From Proteus penneri (GTDB lineage: Bacteria > Pseudomonadota > Gammaproteobacteria > Enterobacterales > Enterobacteriaceae), in contig NZ_PHFJ01000002.1 of assembly GCF_003144535.1 (NCBI RefSeq), forward strand, positions 124,001-188,000: a DNA stretch of 64,000 nucleotides, given 5' to 3'. Of this stretch, positions 48,613 through 57,728 are shown one piece after another. Positions within the stretch are counted from its first letter, which is position 1. The number at the start of each line of letters is the position of its first letter. The notes under the pieces are model-generated. The model searched no databases. It was not told the origin of the DNA and saw only the letters and a list, made by a program, of their open reading frames with translations. Made by a program: the position numbers and the translations under genes.

Positions 48613-48645
48613 AAGGATTGGTTTGAGCTACCAATCCTTTTTTAT
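48613..48645. terminator. terminator between the MmgE/PrpD and hotdog genes
   Basis: AAGGATTGG (48613-48621) pairs perfectly with CCAATCCTT (48631-48639), then a T run. The T run overlaps the end of the converging hotdog gene. Confidence 0.9.
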
Positions 48646-49067
48646 TGCCTTGCACACATAAATTCAGAGGTGCAAACTATCTTTTCACCAATTTTCACCG
48701 TACCTGAAAAGCTAACAATAGTGCGTCGCTGCCGGCAAAATTGGATCTCAATAAGTAGCTGATCACCGGCTTTAACCACATCATAAAAGCGTGCGTTTTT
48801 TATACTGGCAAAATAACATCGCTGATCTTCACTCATAGGTGAAAGGTAGTAATGTGCAAGAATGCCTGATGCTTGAGCCATGCTTTCAAGTAGTAATAAC
48901 GGTGGGTAAAATTCGCCAAAAACAACAGTGTCATTGGTTGTGACATTTTTAATAGCGGTTAATTTGCCACTGGCAAGTTCAGCGGGTTTAGAAATAACCT
49001 GATCGATTAATAAGAATGGATAACGATGAGGCAATATTTCCATTATTTCACTGACGGAAATGGGCAT
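48642..49067 (-). CDS. FabZ-like hotdog protein lacking the catalytic His
   Basis: The 141-residue protein is clearly related to FabZ 3-hydroxyacyl-ACP dehydratases (ILPHRYPFLLIDQV at 11-24, and LESMAQASGIL at 60-70 with the second catalytic-type Glu at 61). The active-site segment HFPGxPxxPG, which supplies the catalytic His, is shortened to GEFYPPLLLL. Dehydratase activity is therefore doubtful; a thioesterase-like or binding role is possible. GGAG precedes ATG 49067. It is a single gene between converging terminators. Confidence 0.7.
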   Translation of the reverse strand: MPISVSEIMEILPHRYPFLLIDQVISKPAELASGKLTAIKNVTTNDTVVFGEFYPPLLLLESMAQASGILAHYYLSPMSEDQRCYFASIKNARFYDVVKAGDQLLIEIQFCRQRRTIVSFSGTVKIGEKIVCTSEFMCARQ

Positions 49068-49195
49068 ACATTTTCTCCTCGTTATGATGATAGGATAAAC
49101 TTTATTTTACAAAAAGGGTGGCTATTATTTCATTCTTATTCAATATCGTACAGTGTTAGCCTGTCTTTTGGTTGAGAAATTTGAGTTAAATAGAT

Positions 49196-49231
49196 AACAA
49201 AGACCAGCATAGATAAAATCTAGTCTTTGTT
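49196..49231 (-). terminator. terminator after the LrhA-like regulator
   Basis: AACAAAGAC (49196-49204) pairs perfectly with GTCTTTGTT (49223-49231). On the minus strand TATCTATTT follows. Confidence 0.65.
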
Positions 49232-49277
49232 ATTGCGAACTTTCTGATGTGATATCGCAATGGTTTATTTATTTTTA

Positions 49278-50186
49278 TTATTCTTGTTGAAGAGTAATAT
49301 CAGCATGATTAATCACTTCATTTTGTTCATTTTTTAATGAATCAAACAGTATTTGTGCGGCTTTCCCTGGGCTATTGGCATTGAGATACAGGTTATAACT
49401 AATGGCTGGTAAAGCGGGTAAACCTTCCTTTTCGCCTAAAATACGCAAATCATCACCTGATAGTTCAATTGAACGCGCCATAATACCTAAGCCTGCACGT
49501 ACTGCGGCTCTGGCACCTGAAAGTGTTGTAGCAACATAAGCGATTCGCCAACGAATACCTTGCTGATCAAGGTGATTAATCATCATATCGCGGTATGTGC
49601 TGGGTTCATCTAATACAACTAATGGTAGGGGATCATCAAGATCAAATCTGAAGTGTTTTCCGCAATACCATAAAGAGGGGGAAACGCGTAATACAATTTT
49701 GGGATAACCTACATGTTCTTCGGTGGAAATGGCTAAATCAAGTTCGTTATTTTCTAACATAGACATTAAAAATGGACTACGTTTCACAATAATTTCCATG
49801 ATTAAGCGAGGATAGGCTCCAGAAAAACGCGCGAGGAGATCAGGTAAAATCGTGTTTGCCGTATCATCAGGAGAGCCAATTTTTAAGATCCCATCAATTT
49901 CTTCATGCATCAATGAAAGACACGCTTCATCATTCAGACGCAAAATACGGCGAGCATAATTAAGTAGTTGTGTACCGGCTTCTGTCAGTGTTTTATTTCG
50001 ACCTTGGCGAGCAAACAGCTCTTTGCCTATCAGAGATTCTAGCCGTTGCATTTGTTGGCTTACCGCAGATTGTGTACGACAAACAGATTCTGCCGCTGCA
50101 GCAAAGGTATTACCATCGACAACAGCAACAAAGGTTCGAAGTAAATCAAGTTCTAAGTTAAAAATAGGGCGCTTTGCAGAGGTCAT
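49278..50186 (-). CDS. LrhA/HexA-type LysR family regulator
   Basis: The 302-residue transcription factor has an N-terminal winged helix (LDLLRTFVAVVDGNTFAAAA, QSAVSQQMQRLE) and a C-terminal effector domain. Its opening (RPIFNLELDLLRTFVAV) and GRNKTLTEAG closely match LrhA/HexA/PecT. That group represses motility, fimbriae or exoenzymes in enterobacteria. It is not next to nuo genes as lrhA is in E. coli, so it may be a paralogue. It could also regulate the nearby catabolic genes. Both roles are inference. Confidence 0.82.
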   Translation of the reverse strand: MTSAKRPIFNLELDLLRTFVAVVDGNTFAAAAESVCRTQSAVSQQMQRLESLIGKELFARQGRNKTLTEAGTQLLNYARRILRLNDEACLSLMHEEIDGILKIGSPDDTANTILPDLLARFSGAYPRLIMEIIVKRSPFLMSMLENNELDLAISTEEHVGYPKIVLRVSPSLWYCGKHFRFDLDDPLPLVVLDEPSTYRDMMINHLDQQGIRWRIAYVATTLSGARAAVRAGLGIMARSIELSGDDLRILGEKEGLPALPAISYNLYLNANSPGKAAQILFDSLKNEQNEVINHADITLQQE

Positions 50187-50375
50187 TATAGGAGTCTCTT
50201 AACTGATGTTGTGTTTAGTAAAAACAATAAATCATATTTTTATAAGACTATTTTAGATGTTACATAATGAATACTCATACTATGAATAGTTGAATTAATA
50301 ATCCATAACAAAGCTCAATAATTTCGAGGTGTTATCCATTCTTTGATGAAAAAGGAGAGCAATCGAAGGTAACTA

Positions 50376-50390
50376 CTGATTTTTATACAG
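50376..50390. promoter_or_regulatory. LexA-like site before dinG with 9-base spacing
   Basis: The sequence TACTGATTTTTATACAGTG has CTG at 50376-50378 and CAG at 50388-50390 with nine AT-rich bases between. The LexA consensus has ten. E. coli dinG is SOS-regulated, with the same TTTATACAGT right half. It lies about 48 bases before the dinG start. Confidence 0.5.
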
Positions 50391-50437
50391 TGTTATGAGA
50401 CAATGGCGCCTTTCTTAAAATCAGTTGCAGAGTGGTT

Positions 50438-52552
50438 ATGTCCCTTTCTCAATCAGTTAAAAATCAAATAAGTCAGTGGTATAAAGCCCTACCAGATCAT
50501 ATTGAAGGGTTTATTCCGCGTGCGCCACAGCGTGAAATGATTGCTGAAGTAGCTAAGACTTTTTCTGATGAAATGGGACGTCATTTAGTGATAGAGGCCC
50601 CAACTGGTGTGGGAAAAACACTCTCTTATCTTATTCCGGGTATTGCCATTAGTCGTGATGAGAAAAAACCACTGATTATCAGTACGGCCAATGTGGCGCT
50701 GCAAGATCAAATTTATAGCAAAGATCTGCCATTACTAAAAAAAATCATTCCTGATCTTACGTTTACAGGCGCTTTCGGTCGGGGGCGTTACCTATGCCCG
50801 CGTAATTTAGATGCGATTTGTGCAACAGAAGGTGAGCAAATTGACTTAATGTTTTTGCTTGAAGATAAAGTTGATGTTGCGACGAGTGCAGAAAGAGAAA
50901 TTTGTCGAGAGCTCAAAAATGATTTCACTAGTTTTGGTTGGGATGGTTTGCGTGATCACCATAAACGCGCACTAACAGACAGTTTATGGCGCAAAATCAG
51001 CACGGATAAAATGAATTGCTTAGGGCGCAATTGCCAATATTATCATCGCTGCCCTTTCTTTATTGCACGTCGTGAAATTGATGAAGTAGATGTAGTTATT
51101 ACTAATCACGCTTTAGTGATGGCGGCAATGGAAAGTGAATCCGTATTGCCTGATGCTAAAAATCTGCTTTTGGTGCTTGATGAAGGGCATCATATTCCTG
51201 ATGTTGCGCGAGATGCACTTGAAGTCGAAGGGGAAATAACCTTAGTTTCCCTTAATAATCAGCTTGATAATATCACTCGCCATGTTAGTCAGTATTTAGC
51301 GCAATTTATCCCTGTAAGACCACCTAAATTGGCTGATCCTATTCGTTTTGATGCTCATATTGCTAAGTTACGTGAGGCTTATCAAGAGGTTGATACCTTT
51401 ACGCGAGCACTATTACCAGAACGCAGTGAACAAGATGAATATCTCTTTCCGTTAGGTGAATTACCTGAACAATTCCTGTTAAGTTGCCAGACATTATTTA
51501 AGTTAACGGATAGTTTAAAAATGTTGGGTGAAGCCATTTTAACTGATTTAACAGAACGGACAGCGAAAGAAGATATTGTGCGTTTACATCGTGCCATTTT
51601 AACGACCAGTAGAATGGTGGGTTATTTAGAGAATATGGCAAAATTGTGGCGTTTAGCTACATTAGAGCAAACCTCAAAAGCACCAGTATCCAAATGGTTA
51701 ACTCGCCGTTACGATAAAAAGCAGTCTCATCTCTATTTTCATTGTGCGGGTATTCGTGTCAGCGAACAACTGACACAATTGTTATGGAAAAATATCCCGC
51801 ATGTGGTTATTACCTCTGCAACCTTGCGCTCGTTAAATAGCTATTCTCGCATTCAAGAATTAACGGGGCTAAGTGAGCATTTTGATGATCGCTTTATTAC
51901 GTTATCTTCACCTTTTGAACATAAAGATCAGGGTAGATTAGTTATTCCTAAAATGCGCTATGAACCGACAATGATTCATGAGCGCGAACATTTAAAAGAG
52001 ATGGCGCGTTATTTTCGTCAAAGCATGGAAGAGAATAACCATCGAGGGCAATTGGTTCTATTTAGTAGCCAACGGGCAATGGAAGGCTTTTTAGAAGAAG
52101 TGAAAGACTTACGTTTATGCTTATTGGTACAAGGGGATCAGCCTCGTTATAGATTAGTTGAAACACATTGTAAGCGCATTGATGCAGGTGATAATAGTGT
52201 ATTAATAGGTTTGCAATCTTTTGCCGAAGGGCTCGATTTAAAAGGTGATTATCTAACGCAAGTGCATATTCATAAAATTGCTTTTCCGCCAGTGACGGAC
52301 CCGGTGATTGTGACAGAAGGTGAGTGGCTTAAATCGCTGAAACGTTATCCTTTTGAAGTGCAGAGCTTGCCAAGCGCATCGTTTAATTTAATTCAGCAAG
52401 TTGGGCGTCTTATTCGTAGTCATCATTGCCACGGTGAAATTGTGATTTATGACCGACGTCTGTTAACTAAAAACTATGGTTCACGCTTATTAACGGCACT
52501 GCCTGTTTTTCCTATCTATCAGCCGGATATGCCGAAAGTAAAAGATAAATAA
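50438..52552 (+). CDS. dinG: DinG, iron-sulfur ATP-dependent DNA helicase
   Basis: DinG is a 5'-to-3' XPD-like helicase that unwinds R-loops and forked DNA. Walker A is EAPTGVGKT (53-61). Four cluster cysteines are visible (CPRNLDAIC region, then CLGRNC and CPFF), followed by the DEGH box (VLDEGHHIPD), ITSATLRSLNSY and the C-terminal QQVGRLIRS motif. ATG 50438 (MSLSQSVKN) gives 704 residues; the GTG two codons earlier is an alternative. A degenerate LexA-like site precedes it. Confidence 0.95.
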   Translation: MSLSQSVKNQISQWYKALPDHIEGFIPRAPQREMIAEVAKTFSDEMGRHLVIEAPTGVGKTLSYLIPGIAISRDEKKPLIISTANVALQDQIYSKDLPLLKKIIPDLTFTGAFGRGRYLCPRNLDAICATEGEQIDLMFLLEDKVDVATSAEREICRELKNDFTSFGWDGLRDHHKRALTDSLWRKISTDKMNCLGRNCQYYHRCPFFIARREIDEVDVVITNHALVMAAMESESVLPDAKNLLLVLDEGHHIPDVARDALEVEGEITLVSLNNQLDNITRHVSQYLAQFIPVRPPKLADPIRFDAHIAKLREAYQEVDTFTRALLPERSEQDEYLFPLGELPEQFLLSCQTLFKLTDSLKMLGEAILTDLTERTAKEDIVRLHRAILTTSRMVGYLENMAKLWRLATLEQTSKAPVSKWLTRRYDKKQSHLYFHCAGIRVSEQLTQLLWKNIPHVVITSATLRSLNSYSRIQELTGLSEHFDDRFITLSSPFEHKDQGRLVIPKMRYEPTMIHEREHLKEMARYFRQSMEENNHRGQLVLFSSQRAMEGFLEEVKDLRLCLLVQGDQPRYRLVETHCKRIDAGDNSVLIGLQSFAEGLDLKGDYLTQVHIHKIAFPPVTDPVIVTEGEWLKSLKRYPFEVQSLPSASFNLIQQVGRLIRSHHCHGEIVIYDRRLLTKNYGSRLLTALPVFPIYQPDMPKVKDK

Positions 52553-52588
52553 AAAAGACTACCTAAAGAAAGAGAGGTAGCCTTTTAA
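52553..52588. terminator. terminator between dinG and dps
   Basis: AAAAGACTACCT (52553-52564) pairs with AGGTAGCCTTTT (52575-52586) with one A-C mismatch. It starts right after the dinG stop, and its A-rich side suits dps too. Confidence 0.7.
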
Positions 52589-52616
52589 CGTCATAATTGT
52601 AATTTTTTATTAAGAA

Positions 52617-53123
52617 TTAGTTCTCAATATTGGCTTCAATAAACCATAAAAATTTATCAAGATCACGCGATGCAGCCGTAAACATATCGGCGGTATCTTC
52701 GTCTTCAACTTCGTCAATGGCTTTACGAATATCATTAGCAACAACAGCATAACGATCAGCCAATGCTTTTAGGTGATCTTGTACATCATGGATATCCAGA
52801 GGATAAGCTTTTAAGGGGGTTTTCTTACTCACCACTTGTGCAGTGCCTAATACTGTGCCACCTAATTGGACAACACGCTCTGCAAACTCATCAGTGTGCT
52901 GATTAATGGTATCGCGGAAGCCGTCAACCATCTCATGAACAGAAATAAAGTTTCTACCACGCATATTCCAGTGCGCTTGTTTTGTGATGAGAGATAGGTC
53001 GATAAACTGTGTCACCATCTGTTGCAGTAACTCGATAGCGTGTAGTTTTACGCTGTCATCGAGATTATTACGGGTATAAAGCAGGCTTGAAGGTGTGGAT
53101 TTGACTAATTTAGCAGTACTCAT
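52617..53123 (-). CDS. dps: Dps, DNA-binding ferritin-like protein
   Basis: Dps forms a dodecamer that oxidises and stores iron and coats DNA in starvation and oxidative stress. The ferroxidase residues match E. coli exactly in position: H51, H63, D67, D78, E82 ([26 protein letters not shown]). The N-terminal tail carries lysines (MSTAKLVKS) for DNA binding. The length is 168 against 167. It is next to rhtA, as in E. coli. Confidence 0.97.
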   Translation of the reverse strand: MSTAKLVKSTPSSLLYTRNNLDDSVKLHAIELLQQMVTQFIDLSLITKQAHWNMRGRNFISVHEMVDGFRDTINQHTDEFAERVVQLGGTVLGTAQVVSKKTPLKAYPLDIHDVQDHLKALADRYAVVANDIRKAIDEVEDEDTADMFTAASRDLDKFLWFIEANIEN

Positions 53124-53398
53124 AATCGTTCTCCCTAAATAATTAATAACTTAATATCTTAATTTCTGTTAATTATGATAGTGAATTATTAATGGTTAGT
53201 CTTATCGATTGATACTATTAAATTGATAGGTCATCTATTTAAAAAAATCTAATCTATCGAAATAGTCTATTTAGGGTAAGACAATGAACGAAAAATAGCA
53301 ATGATAGGTCAGTAAAGTTATTATTTAATAAGTAAAAAGGATCATATGATCCTTTTTAAATTAATATTTATTTTTACTGAGTAAAATGAGTTAAATAT

Positions 53399-54292
53399 CT
53401 ATTTTACTTCCTCAATTTTAGTTTTACTTTTCATGGTTGTTGTTGAACCAATAGAAGCTAAAACAATAAAGGCTAAGGCAACCCATTGTATTAGCGTCAA
53501 ATGTTCGTGTAAGAAAATAATACCAATAAAAGCACCCATACATGGCTCTAAGCTCATTAAAGTACCAAACGTTTTAGCTGGTAAACGTGTAAGAGCAATC
53601 ATTTCTAATGTATAGGGGAAAGCGGTTGATAAAATCGCAATGGCTAAGGCAATAGGTAAAATAGACCAGCTAAACATAATATCAGGGCTACTTTGTAACA
53701 TACCGATAGGTACGAAAATAAAGGCAGCAACTAATGAGCCAATTGAAACTGTTGCCGCACCATAGCCTTTTCCTGCACGTTGTCCGAATACGATATATAA
53801 TGCCCAACCTACACCCGCACCCAACGCATAAAGCATACCAAGCGGATCAAGACCATCATGGATATTATCACCAATAGGGAGCAATAAGCCCAAACCCGCA
53901 ATCACTAAAATTATCCATAAAAAGTCGATAGCTCTACGTGATGAAAACATTGCAACGGCTAAAGGGCCTGTAAATTCAAGGGCAACAGCAATCCCTAGCG
54001 GAATAGTTTCAAGTGCGAGGTAGAAAAGGTAATTCATTGCCCCTAAAGATAAGCCATATAAAAGCAGTGGCATAATCGATTCTCGAGTGAACTTGAGTCG
54101 CCACGGTTTAAAAATAAAAAAGAGGATCAACGTACCCAATAATAGACGTAATGCCGTTACAGCTGGGGCTCCAATAACAGGAAATAGGCTTTTAGCAAGG
54201 GATGCGCCACTTTGAATTGAAAGCATAGAGAGAAGCAAAAGAGGCACGGGATAAAACACCTGTAATTTAGCTGAGTGCCTGGCTGACAACAT
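53399..54292 (-). CDS. rhtA: RhtA, threonine/homoserine exporter (EamA family)
   Basis: RhtA exports threonine and homoserine across the inner membrane. About ten hydrophobic spans form two EamA repeats. Strongly conserved segments include SIQSGASLAKSLFP, GAPAVTALRLLLGTLIL, PLGIAVALEFTGPLAVA and ILSTAFPYTLEMIALTRL. ATG 54292 (MLSARHSAK) has GAGG 8 bases upstream, giving 297 residues. The longer frame opens at a TTG. The neighbour dps supports the name. Confidence 0.92.
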   Translation of the reverse strand: MLSARHSAKLQVFYPVPLLLLSMLSIQSGASLAKSLFPVIGAPAVTALRLLLGTLILFFIFKPWRLKFTRESIMPLLLYGLSLGAMNYLFYLALETIPLGIAVALEFTGPLAVAMFSSRRAIDFLWIILVIAGLGLLLPIGDNIHDGLDPLGMLYALGAGVGWALYIVFGQRAGKGYGAATVSIGSLVAAFIFVPIGMLQSSPDIMFSWSILPIALAIAILSTAFPYTLEMIALTRLPAKTFGTLMSLEPCMGAFIGIIFLHEHLTLIQWVALAFIVLASIGSTTTMKSKTKIEEVK

Positions 54293-54615
54293 CCTATAAA
54301 ACCTCGTCAATAATCAATCGTATGTGTGCTCTGTTAAAAGCTAACAAAGGATCGCATAATATAAAGTAAAATTACCCGCTTTAATATAGCTATTCATTAA
54401 TAAATATTTTTTATTTTAATTTCGTTTAGTGAGATTGGTTAAAATATAAATTAATTTATATTTAATAAAATAACTTCTTATGAATATAAGTATTAATAAT
54501 GGTTAAAAATATATATGCGATAAAAAGCGTAAAAACATTTTTTTTAACCTTTTTTATTAAAAGCACCTTCAGTATAATTCCAAACTCGTTTTAACTAGCT
54601 AAAAGAGAATAAAAA
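54293..54615. other. 323-bp AT-rich intergenic region before the LOG-family gene
   Basis: There is no gene. A possible -10 element TATAAT is at about 54574, roughly 40 bases before the next start. No other signal was recognised. Confidence 0.45.
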
Positions 54616-55194
54616 ATGAATAAAATAAAATCTATCGCAGTGTATTGTGGCTCTAGTTTAGGTGCTTCACCTATTTATAAAGAACAGGCCATTATTTTTG
54701 CCAAAGAGCTGGTTAAACGTAATATCACCTTAATTTATGGTGGTGCAAGTGTAGGAATTATGGGCACACTTGCCGATACAGTATTAGCTGAAGGCGGAAA
54801 GGTGATTGGCGTTATTCCTACGTTATTAGAAGGGCGTGAAATATCTCATAAAAATCTGACTGAGCTGCATATTGTTGAGACTATGCATCAGCGTAAAAGT
54901 AAAATGATAGAACTGGCAGAAGGTTTTGTCGCTTTACCTGGTGGTTTTGGTACATTAGAGGAGTTTAGTGAAGTCTTTACATGGAGCCAAATTGGTTTGC
55001 ATCAAAAACCATTGGGCATACTTAATATCAATCAGTTTTATTCACCATTATTAATGATGATTGATAAAATGGCGGATGAACAATTCTTACATGAAAAATA
55101 CCGTAATATGGCGATTGTGGAACAATGTCCTATTCAATTATTAGATAAATTTGAAACATATATTGCACCTCCAGTAAAAACCTACGACAAATAA
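54616..55194 (+). CDS. LOG-family nucleotide 5'-monophosphate hydrolase
   Basis: The 192-residue protein belongs to the lysine-decarboxylase-like LOG family, which hydrolyses nucleoside or cytokinin riboside 5'-monophosphates to base and ribose 5-phosphate. It shows YCGSSLGASPIY, YGGASVGIMG, the MHQRKSKM motif and the signature PGGFGTLEE with catalytic Glu. Bacterial members may clear unusual nucleotides. It is followed after nine bases by a GNAT acetyltransferase gene, probably in one operon. Confidence 0.88.
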   Translation: MNKIKSIAVYCGSSLGASPIYKEQAIIFAKELVKRNITLIYGGASVGIMGTLADTVLAEGGKVIGVIPTLLEGREISHKNLTELHIVETMHQRKSKMIELAEGFVALPGGFGTLEEFSEVFTWSQIGLHQKPLGILNINQFYSPLLMMIDKMADEQFLHEKYRNMAIVEQCPIQLLDKFETYIAPPVKTYDK

Positions 55195-55203
55195 AGGTAA
55201 AAA

Positions 55204-55668
55204 ATGATAATAATAAGAAAAGCGATTTTGTCTGATGTAGAAGAAATTAATGATCTTTACTCCCATTTATTTAATGAAATGGCTAATTTACAACCCGATC
55301 GATTAAAACCGGGTAAGCAAGATGAAGCTTTTATTATTAATGGAATAAAAAATAATAAGTTTCATCTTTTGGTCGCAGATTTAGATGGCAAAGTGGTTGG
55401 ATTTAGCATTGCGCAAATTCAAGAAACACCTATGTTTAACTGCTTGGTTCAACGTAAATACGCTTATATTTACGATATTATTGTTGACCCTTCCATTCGT
55501 AGCCAAGGCGTAGGTAGCTTGCTATTAACAGCAATGAAAGAGTGGGCCAAATCGGAAAAAATGACTCATCTTGAGTTATCTGTATTAGCTGAAAACGGTG
55601 CGGCTAAACGTTTTTACCAGCGTGAAGGATTAAAAGAAGTGAGCACAGTGATGGGCATTGCTTTATAG
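55204..55668 (+). CDS. GNAT family N-acetyltransferase
   Basis: This 154-residue acetyltransferase has the acetyl-CoA-binding motif A RSQGVGSLLLTAMKEWA preceded by the strand IYDIIVDPSI. Motif B contains LSVLAENGAAKRFYQREG. The start ATG 55204 has AAAGG upstream. The substrate cannot be read from the sequence. The pairing with the LOG-family gene is the only functional hint. Confidence 0.85.
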   Translation: MIIIRKAILSDVEEINDLYSHLFNEMANLQPDRLKPGKQDEAFIINGIKNNKFHLLVADLDGKVVGFSIAQIQETPMFNCLVQRKYAYIYDIIVDPSIRSQGVGSLLLTAMKEWAKSEKMTHLELSVLAENGAAKRFYQREGLKEVSTVMGIAL

Positions 55669-55715
55669 CAGAGCCAATTTACGTTAATTCTCATAGGATT
55701 AAGTGCGCAGATAAA

Positions 55716-55746
55716 AATAAACCCGCTTCAATGGCGGGTTTATTAA
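55716..55746. terminator. bidirectional terminator between the GNAT and amidohydrolase genes
   Basis: AATAAACCCGC (55716-55726) pairs perfectly with GCGGGTTTATT (55734-55744). Confidence 0.88.
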
Positions 55747-55759
55747 TTATATTATTCAG

Positions 55760-57460
55760 CTAAATTGTGGGTTTCCCCGCAATGATCGTACACAATACCC
55801 TGACATTTTCAACATCTTCTGCCGATATTTCAAACAGGTTTCTATCTAATACAATAAAATCGGCAAATTTTCCGACTTCTAATGATCCAATTTGCCTATC
55901 CATATCCAAAGCTTCTGCCGCATTAATGGTGGCTGCACGTAAGACTTCCACTAATGTTAGATTACGATCGTTATCAAGGCGTGGACTTGTTGCATCTTTT
56001 TGGCGAGTCATCGCAACTTTAAAATCATACCATTCATTAAGTGGATCAATTGGCCAGTCGCTACCAAAAGCTACAGTGACACCCGCATCTATAAATTTCC
56101 CTGCTGTTTCCAAATAGTCACAGCGAGATTTACCGAGCATTTCAATATCTTTCTCGATATTGCTCTGATCGACAGCCGCCCATTGGAAAGAGAGAAAAGG
56201 GTAGGTTTTTAATTGTGTAAAACGCGCGTAATCTTTTTCACACATCAATTCATTATGCGCAAGCCCCGGTCTAATGTCTTTCTCAGGTAAGACTTTACGC
56301 ATTTCACTAATAGCATCCAGTGCTGTACTGATTGCACCTTCAGCAACAGTGTGAATATGAGGATGATAACCCGCACGAGCAATTTCTGTTATTAATGGCG
56401 TTAAGATTTCAGGTGAAAAATAGAGATCACCAATATGTTCAGAGTCTTGCCAATGTGGCGTATCGTCAGTGCCAACATTAATACGATATGGTGCATGTAA
56501 GCGCGCTGTCATAATCGGAGCTTGTAATACACCATCAAGGAAAAGTTTAATATGACGGATCGCAACACTGGGTTGAGCGCCATTGCTGATTTGATGCCAT
56601 TGTGAAAAACGAGTTGCAGCATGGCGTACAGCGTTTGGAATATCATCAATAGATGGCACATCATCTGGCGTAATTTCAACAGCATTTTCAACACGAAGGG
56701 TCAGCTCACCCGTGTTTCTTAATTTATTAAAGGCGCGTAATTGAGGCTCACCCACACGCGCATCCATAATAGTGGTTACACCTTGTTTATTTAATCGTTT
56801 TTGAACATGACGGGCGATTTGTAGGTTTTGTGCTTCAGTGAGTGGTGGCAAGCTATCAATAGCTTGCATTGCAGGTGCATCTTCAAGAATACCGATAGGC
56901 GTTCTATCACTATCACGTTCAATATTTCCATCAGGGGGATCGGGCGTTTCTGCAGTGATATTTAACAGCGCTAAAGCGCGAGAATTAGCAAGAACACTAT
57001 GGCAATCACTAGAAAAGAGTAAAATAGGACGCGTCGTTTTTAAGGTATCAAGGTGATAACGTGTCATTTGCACACCTTCCGGTTGCATGCCTTCACGATA
57101 CCATGCAGAGACTTTTAGCCATTCGGTATCATTATCAATAAAGTTTTCATCAAGGTATTTTTGAATACGCGATAAAATGTCATCGATAGAGAGTGATTGA
57201 TAATCAAGATGGCAACCAGCTAACGTTGCACCTCCCCAGAAAGGGTGCATATGCGCATCAATAATGCCCGGCATGACCATTCTTCCCTGCAAATCAATCT
57301 GCTCAGTATTTTCATTACAGTAAGAAAGTAGCGCCTCTTTTTTACCTGAAGCAATAATTACACCTTGGCTGATCGCGATAGCATCAACAATATTGTTATT
57401 ATGATCAGCGGTATAAATAAGTCCGTTGTAATAGAGAGTGTCTGCAATTTGAAATGTCAT
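55760..57460 (-). CDS. amidohydrolase family protein (YtcJ-like)
   Basis: The 566-residue metal-dependent hydrolase is of the amidohydrolase-3 (YtcJ) type. It has VMPGIIDAHMHPFWGG with the first metal ligands, KLFLDGVLQAPIMTA, a second His pair in YHPHIHTVAEGA, and FGSDWPIDPLNEW with the catalytic Asp. A composite urease-type beta-domain is made from both ends (LIYTADHNNNIVDAI and GSLEVGKFADFIVLD). No signal peptide is seen. The substrate is unknown. It is a single gene. Confidence 0.85.
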   Translation of the reverse strand: MTFQIADTLYYNGLIYTADHNNNIVDAIAISQGVIIASGKKEALLSYCNENTEQIDLQGRMVMPGIIDAHMHPFWGGATLAGCHLDYQSLSIDDILSRIQKYLDENFIDNDTEWLKVSAWYREGMQPEGVQMTRYHLDTLKTTRPILLFSSDCHSVLANSRALALLNITAETPDPPDGNIERDSDRTPIGILEDAPAMQAIDSLPPLTEAQNLQIARHVQKRLNKQGVTTIMDARVGEPQLRAFNKLRNTGELTLRVENAVEITPDDVPSIDDIPNAVRHAATRFSQWHQISNGAQPSVAIRHIKLFLDGVLQAPIMTARLHAPYRINVGTDDTPHWQDSEHIGDLYFSPEILTPLITEIARAGYHPHIHTVAEGAISTALDAISEMRKVLPEKDIRPGLAHNELMCEKDYARFTQLKTYPFLSFQWAAVDQSNIEKDIEMLGKSRCDYLETAGKFIDAGVTVAFGSDWPIDPLNEWYDFKVAMTRQKDATSPRLDNDRNLTLVEVLRAATINAAEALDMDRQIGSLEVGKFADFIVLDRNLFEISAEDVENVRVLCTIIAGKPTI

Positions 57461-57679
57461 TCTTCTACCTTGTATTGCTTTTTTAGCACGTAGAATGCGT
57501 GCTTAAATGATTATTCTGCTTATAGGGTATCCTGTTGCGTTTTGACGCGGGCGGTCATAGTAGAATTAAATCAGAGTGAATACTATAAGCTTGTTACATC
57601 GACGTAATGAAAAATATGATTTATAGGACGATTAAAATATTTAAAAAACAGATTAATAGCTCTATCTTTGAAAGGCGAT

Positions 57680-57712
57680 AAGGTAAGTTTAAATAGGTTA
57701 GACTTACCTTAT
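57680..57712. terminator. possible terminator after moeB
   Basis: AAGGTAAGT (57680-57688) pairs perfectly with ACTTACCTT (57702-57710). The minus-strand T run is weak. Confidence 0.4.
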
Positions 57713-57728
57713 TTAGAATAGAAAGTGG

